Source: Dryas octopetala (taxonomy: Eukaryota > Streptophyta > Magnoliopsida > Rosales > Rosaceae). Taken from it: a stretch of DNA of 64,000 nucleotides. Shown piece by piece: positions 58,772-64,000 of the stretch (its first letter is position 1; each line of letters begins with the position of its first letter). Location: NCBI GenBank assembly GCA_963921425.1, contig OY992835.1, positions 16,864,001 through 16,928,000 on the forward strand, written 5' to 3'. Made by a program: the position numbers and the translations under genes. The notes below the pieces were generated by a model, which searched no databases, was not told the DNA's origin, and worked only from the letters and a program-made list of their open reading frames with translations.

Positions 58772-59673
58772 CAGTGACAGCTCGATGAAAAGTAAGACTT
58801 TACACAAAATTATACATAGATGATAGACCTTTCAATACATTATTCAAAAATATATTTTTTTTAAATAAAATCTTAAATTAGGTGGTCTTTTAAGTTTTTC
58901 ATATGAGTAATGTTGGATTCTCATATTTGAAAACTAATTTTGTCAGGCAATTAAATAAGCTCATGGTGGAGTTTACCGTCTTAACTTTATTTTCTCTCTA
59001 ATGGTAGAACTCATTTAATTGGTCATGAGGACAAAGTTGGTCCTCAAATATTAGAACCCAAACATTGTTCTTTTCAAATTTAGATTCAAATTTCCTACTA
59101 GACATAATTAATATTACTAATAACAAATAAAAGTTAAAAGTATGAGATACAATATTCAAGAATAATAAAACCTGATTTTAAACTTTGAAGGCTTTGCTAG
59201 TCTGCACTTGTCGTATAGATGAACTAGTCTTTCTAGCAAAAAATCAGCCCGTAGGCCTAGTTCTTTTAGTTTTAGACGAAAAATATTACAAAGAATGAGA
59301 GAAAAGGAAAAAAATGGCAGATGATAATGCACAAATGAAATAGATATGAGATGTCTCTGAAAACAATTAATGGAGCAATTTTTTTGGCCTGGTCATTCAT
59401 GAAGTAATCAATTCATCTATTCATGCTTTATGTCATGCCTAAGGAAATAAAAAAAATCAAAAGTCCTGCTAACAAATAATGAAGAATCTCACACCTAAAC
59501 ATTAAACAAGAAAATAGAAAGTTTCTTTCTGAATTCTAAGGCCAAATTGGCTAATTATAAATATTTAAAGATTTTTACTTTTATTAATGTGTCAAATACT
59601 TTTAATATAAGGCCTCCCTCAACATGAGGCACTAGGCACAGGCCTTGCTCGCCTTATCCTTGAGCCGGCACTA
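58772..59673. mobile_element. hAT-like element, copy 2, in the D promoter region
   Basis: It starts CAGTGACAGCTC and ends GAGCCGGCACTA, and aligns end to end with copy 1 minus its nested insertion. The flanking 8-mers (ATCCAAGT and ATCCGACC) match only partly, suggesting an older insertion. Its right end lies about 130 bases from the TATA box of gene D. Confidence 0.75.
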
Positions 59674-59804
59674 ATCCGACCATTCAACATTTCAACCCAT
59701 CCTTTTGTTACTCCATTAAAAAAATAAAATAAATAAATAAATAATAAAAAATAAAAATAAAAAAGTCTAAGAGCCTTCCTCGACAACCACATGGGTTATT
59801 CTCC

Positions 59805-59812
59805 TATAAATA
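59805..59812 (+). promoter_or_regulatory. TATA box of gene D
   Basis: TATAAATA lies 45-52 bases before the ATG at 59857, giving a short leader. This also argues against the in-frame Met at 59791, which lies upstream of the box. Confidence 0.7.
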
Positions 59813-59856
59813 GCAAGCATAATGTAGCCTTATATCCTCAACCCCACAAAGCCACC

Positions 59857-62800
59857 ATGGCCATCTCCTCTGTCTTTCTATACTGCTTTCTTGCTCTTTG
59901 GCTTGGCCATGCTGTTCTTCAGCTTGAAGCTTCCCACCATGTTTACAGAAACCTTCAAACTTCCCAATTGACTTCTGCAAATCAAGAACATGTTAAGGAA
60001 CCTTACAGAACTGGCTATCATTTCCAGCCTCCAAAGAATTGGATCAATGGTTTGTTCTTCACCTATAATCTCTTTGATTTTCTCTCTGCTTTTCATTTTC
60101 ATTTTTTTTTTCTTTCAACCTGTCCTTATCTTTATTGTTCATAGCTCTAACAGTTTGTTTTTTGCTTCTTGTTTTTCACATTTGACTTGTTCTGATTGTG
60201 GAATGGACAAATGGGCTTGTTTGGTTTCACAGATCCTAATGGTTAGTTCCTTGTTCCTTTCTCCTCTGGTTTATTTTCAACAGTTAATGTTTTGTGTAAT
60301 TGGTTAAAATCAACCAGTTGGTGTGGTTTAGTCCTAGTAAGGTTTAATAGGCTATAGAGAACCTTATGGCCATTCTGTTTCTTTTATATTTTCTGGGTCT
60401 GGTTCATTTTCTATGAAACTATATACCATGATGCATTGATGTGAATGAATCTTATAGAAAGTCCAACACTATTGATTGGTGGTTTCATATTATTGCTCTA
60501 TTATTTTTGGGCCACACTTTCTTTATTCCTGGTTTGGTTTGGGTTTTGTTACTGTGATTTCAAAGCACTAAAGCATTGTCTGTTACTCTTGATGTAGGAC
60601 CATTGATATATAAGGGAATTTACCATCTCTTCTATCAATACAACCCCAAAGGTGTAGTTTGGGGGAACATTGTGTGGGCCCATTCCACATCAACTGATCT
60701 GGTTAACTGGACCCCACATGATGCTGCCATCTACCCATCCCAGCCGTCCGATATCAACGGCTGTTGGTCAGGTTCCACCACCATCCTCCCTGGGGGCAAA
60801 CCGGTCATTTTATACACAGGAATAGACCCCCAAAACCAACAAGTTCAAAACTTGGCCTTCCCCAAGAACCTCTCAGACCCATTCCTTAGGGAGTGGGATA
60901 AGATCCCACAAAATCCACTAATGGCACCCACCCAAGCTAACCAAATCAATGCCAGCTCATTTAGGGACCCAACTACTGCTTGGCTGGGCCCAGATAAGAG
61001 ATGGAGAGTGATCATTGGGAGCAAGAGGAATCAAAGAGGATTAGCAATCCTATACAGGAGCAAAGATTTCATTCATTGGATTAAGGCCAAACACCCACTT
61101 CACTCAGCAAAGAAAATTGGAATGTGGGAATGCCCAGATTTCTTCCCAGTTTCAGTTAAAAGCCAAACAGGTCTTGACACATCTGAAAATGGCCCTGATG
61201 TCAAGCATGTGCTCAAGGTTAGCTTAGACAACACCAGGAAAGAGTACTACACTATTGGGACATATAACATTGAAAAGGATATCTATATCCCGGATAAGGG
61301 ATCAGTGGAGAGTGATTCAGGATTGAGATATGATTACGGCAAATTTTATGCTTCAAAAACTTTCTTTGACAGTGATAAGAACCGTAGGATCTTGTGGGGT
61401 TGGATTAATGAATCTTCAAGTGTCAATGATGATGTCAAGAAGGGATGGTCTGGACTCCAGGTAACTTACATAACTGTTTGGTCAAAATAATGGAGTCCAA
61501 CATTTATTAATTGGTCAAGGGTCTAGACCTACCAAGTATGCAATTGGATCATCATAATCAATTGCTCTATTTGAATAGAATAGTCTTCATCAATTAGCTG
61601 GCTTATGACTCATAGTATTAAATTGACAATTGCAGGCAATTCCAAGGACCCTTTGGCTTGAAAAATCTGGCAAACAATTGGTCCAATGGCCTGTTATAGA
61701 ACTTGAAAAGCTTAGAACAAAGCAGGTCAAGTTGCCAAGCACTGTGCTTAAGGGAGGATCAGTGCATGAAGTACTTGGTGTCACAGCAGCACAGGTGGGT
61801 GTACTTAGTAATGGGGTTTTGCCACATTTTACTAAAAAGTACATCAATCCCACTAAATTATTCTGTTCATTGTACTATTTTACTATTCTTCTTTACCCAC
61901 TAGACTGGAATAATTTTTTTATTTGGGTACTCTTTGCTTATATATGTTTTTGTCTGTTTTTATTTTTATTTTTTCCAGGCAGATGTAGACATTACATTTG
62001 GAATAAGTGATTTGAAGAAAGCAGAAGTGCTGGACCCAAGTTGGACCAACCCACAAATCTTGTGTAGCAAAAAGGGTGCATCAGTTAAAGGTGGTTTAGG
62101 ACCATTTGGTTTGCTAGTTTTGGCTTCGAAGGGATTGAAAGAGTACACAGCAGTGTTCTATAGAATATTCAAAGGTCCAAACAAATATGTGGTGCTCATG
62201 TGTAGTGACCAAAGCAGGTCTCTGCTCTGCTGTCTCTCTCTCTCTCAAGCTATCACTGTCTTGCCGACTTGTAAAATTTTTGAACTCCTTTTATATATTT
62301 GCTTATTTGTTTAAATCTTTGACAGGTCTTCCTTAAATCTAGATAATGATAGGACCACTTATGGGGCTTTTCTAGATGTGGATCCTCTTCATGAGAAGTT
62401 GTCACTAAGAAGCTTGGTAAGTGGATACAAGCCAATTTAATTAATACATCAATTTGCACTCTTGTGAAAATTCTTTTAAGTTTAAAAGTCTTGCCCACCA
62501 GAAATTTCCATCAAACACTTTGAGAATTCATATTTTCTTTAGAATTTGCACACGCAACTGAGCCCGGTCTTTGGACTTGTACAAAACCTACCATAGTATA
62601 TTTGATTTTCTAATAAAATATAGCTGAAAATAAATAAAATTAAGCACCGCTAAAGTACAAAGCATAACATGGTTATAAGATTTTGACCGCAACAGCCTTT
62701 ACCAGTAAAAGGGTACTTGATATTTTCATAATACATGCAATAATTCATTTGGAGTGTCACTTGTGTATGCTCATTTCAGAAGATGCCTATTTCTAGCTAG

Positions 62801-63348
62801 AACCACTTGGGTGGCTAACAATTAACTCAGAACAAAAGGTCGAAATTAAAGTGACTATCTAGGTACCTTTCCAATATTAATGAAAACAGTTAAATCTTCC
62901 TGATAATTAAGGGTCTAGATTATATGCAATAGGTGCATTACCATTTTGGGTCCCAACCCCCACATTTTTGGATATGCATGACTCATCATGGTTGCACATT
63001 TGACACTTTGACAATGGCATTGCATATATGTACCAACACAAAGAGACTAATATAGTACTTTATGCCTTTCACTACTTCATTAATTCTTTTCTTTTTATCA
63101 TTGATACCCATTTCAGGATATATAATAAATGTTTGCCCTAATGCACTTGAAACTTTGGCTATACTCTTATGCAGATTGATCACTCAATAGTGGAGAGCTT
63201 TGGTGGAAAAGGCAAGGCATGCATCACAGCTAGAGTTTATCCCACATTGGCCACTGATGGTGATGCCCACTTGTATGCCTTCAATAATGGAACTCAAAGT
63301 GTCAAAATCAGAGCAAGTGCATGGAGCTTGAAAACAGCCAAAAGATAG
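59857..63348 (+). CDS. Gene D: cell-wall invertase / fructan exohydrolase (GH32), intact
   Basis: Predicted apoplastic beta-fructosidase that hydrolyses sucrose (sink feeding) or fructans. Exons: 59857-60049, 60233-60241 (mini-exon), 60598-61460, 61636-61794, 61979-62217, 62326-62416, 63175-63348, giving 575 aa with no break. The signal peptide [20 protein letters not shown] is followed by ASHHVYRN. Motifs are NDPNG (nucleophile Asp65, encoded across the mini-exon), FRDPTTAW (Asp191), WECPDFF (acid/base Glu245; Pro marks the cell-wall type), WSGS and [11 protein letters not shown]. The C-terminal beta-sandwich includes [10 protein letters not shown] and [10 protein letters not shown], ending SLKTAKR. 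It is the only copy here with intact coding sequence, signal peptide and TATA box. The sequence does not separate invertase from fructan exohydrolase activity. Confidence 0.92.
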
Positions 63349-64000
63349 TGGGGGAGAGAAGAGCTTGAGATCGAGGGGGAAAAGAAAAGCATGGATGAAA
63401 TATTGATCAATATGAGAGCTAATTAGCTAAATAAGTTTCTGCGTGTCAATTTTTTATATTATGCTTAATTGGCATTCATATATGTCCATGAATTAATAAA
63501 ATTATTGAATAATATATATATACTTCAACCGGAATTGCTGCAGTTTGAAGTTTCCACGTACTAACTTAATTTGAATACGACACTGTCACTGTCAGATGTT
63601 TGCTGCACGTTTGACCCAAAAAAAAAAAAGATTACATGTAATATGGGACTGGTATACGTACTGGTAAATTGGTAATGGGAATATATATGGATATTGGTAT
63701 TTGGTGCCCCATAAATCTTTGGTTAAATAAGTCTGTGAAATCTTTTTTTCTCTTTTGGACGATAGCGCTAGCTGTGATATTGTCGGCCAATTAAGTTGTT
63801 TGGTACTGATGAAAATTTAAATACCCACAAAAGTCATGCATGCACAGTTGCACACCACACCCTGAATCATCAAATTGCAATACTAAAGGAGGTAGGTCAA
63901 ACAGTGGCCAAAAAAAAAAAAGGAGGTAGGTCAAACACACCATTATTGAAGCATCATATCATATGGCTTCAATGCTAATTGTAGTAATAGAAATGATCTA
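63349..64000. other. Downstream of gene D, no gene seen
   Basis: It holds the 3' UTR of D (AATAAA-like motif near 63498) and AT-rich DNA. A small direct repeat, AGGAGGTAGGTCAAAC, occurs at about 63888 and 63921 next to runs of A. Confidence 0.5.

Noticed and set aside
52772-59673. Similarity of 52.8-55.2 kb to 58.8-59.7 kb as a segmental duplication
   Set aside because: The similarity stops exactly at CAGTG-type ends, and copy 1 has an 8-bp target duplication, so two transposon copies explain it better.
59791-59856. Upstream Met extending gene D by 22 residues
   Set aside because: It lies upstream of the TATA box at 59805-59812, so it should not be in the mRNA.

Overview
The window is nuclear DNA from a flowering plant, almost certainly a eudicot. 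It has intron-rich genes with GT-AG junctions, AT-rich intergenic DNA, and many plant-type transposons. The gene content would fit a rosid such as a Rosaceae species, but nothing here fixes the species. There is one 200-base assembly gap (12016-12215).

Layout. Positions 1-3.3 kb hold a short direct duplication and a small alanine-rich protein gene. From 3.9 to 10.8 kb lies a complete 19-exon beta-galactosidase 17-like gene on the minus strand. From 12.2 to 15.2 kb is the 3' part of a CACTA (En/Spm) transposon, with a transposase-associated gene and a dense subterminal repeat array, followed by a foldback element. A 12.4 kb Ty3/gypsy retrotransposon of the Tat type occupies 16297-28711. It has a 5-bp target duplication, LTRs with no difference seen by eye, one uninterrupted gag-pol frame on the minus strand, an opposite-strand gene with two predicted introns, and a 71-bp tandem array. 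A 12-exon metallo-beta-lactamase-fold hydrolase gene follows on the minus strand (30.7-34.9 kb).

The right half is a cluster of four related acid invertase / fructan exohydrolase genes (glycoside hydrolase family 32, cell-wall type). A is a 5'-truncated, frameshifted relic (+, 35.4-36.7 kb). B is an open 7-exon gene (+, 37.7-41.9 kb) with a shortened signal peptide and no clear TATA box. C is full length on the minus strand (46.8-50.0 kb) but has a nonsense codon early in exon 3. D is an intact 7-exon gene (+, 59.9-63.3 kb) with a clear TATA box. All full-length copies keep the 9-base mini-exon that encodes the core of the NDPNG motif. B and C are tail to tail, C and D head to head.

The spaces between these genes are full of DNA transposons whose ends and target duplications can be read directly: a CACTA element between B and C; a hAT element containing a second, nested hAT; a related solo hAT just upstream of D; Mutator-like MITEs with 9-bp duplications; and a Tourist-like MITE with a TTA duplication.

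The apparent story is local gene duplication followed by decay of A, loss of C, and promoter or leader change in B, with transposons remodelling the regulatory DNA. D is the copy most likely to supply extracellular sucrose- or fructan-hydrolysing activity. I saw no tRNA, rRNA, CRISPR array or prokaryote-like system.
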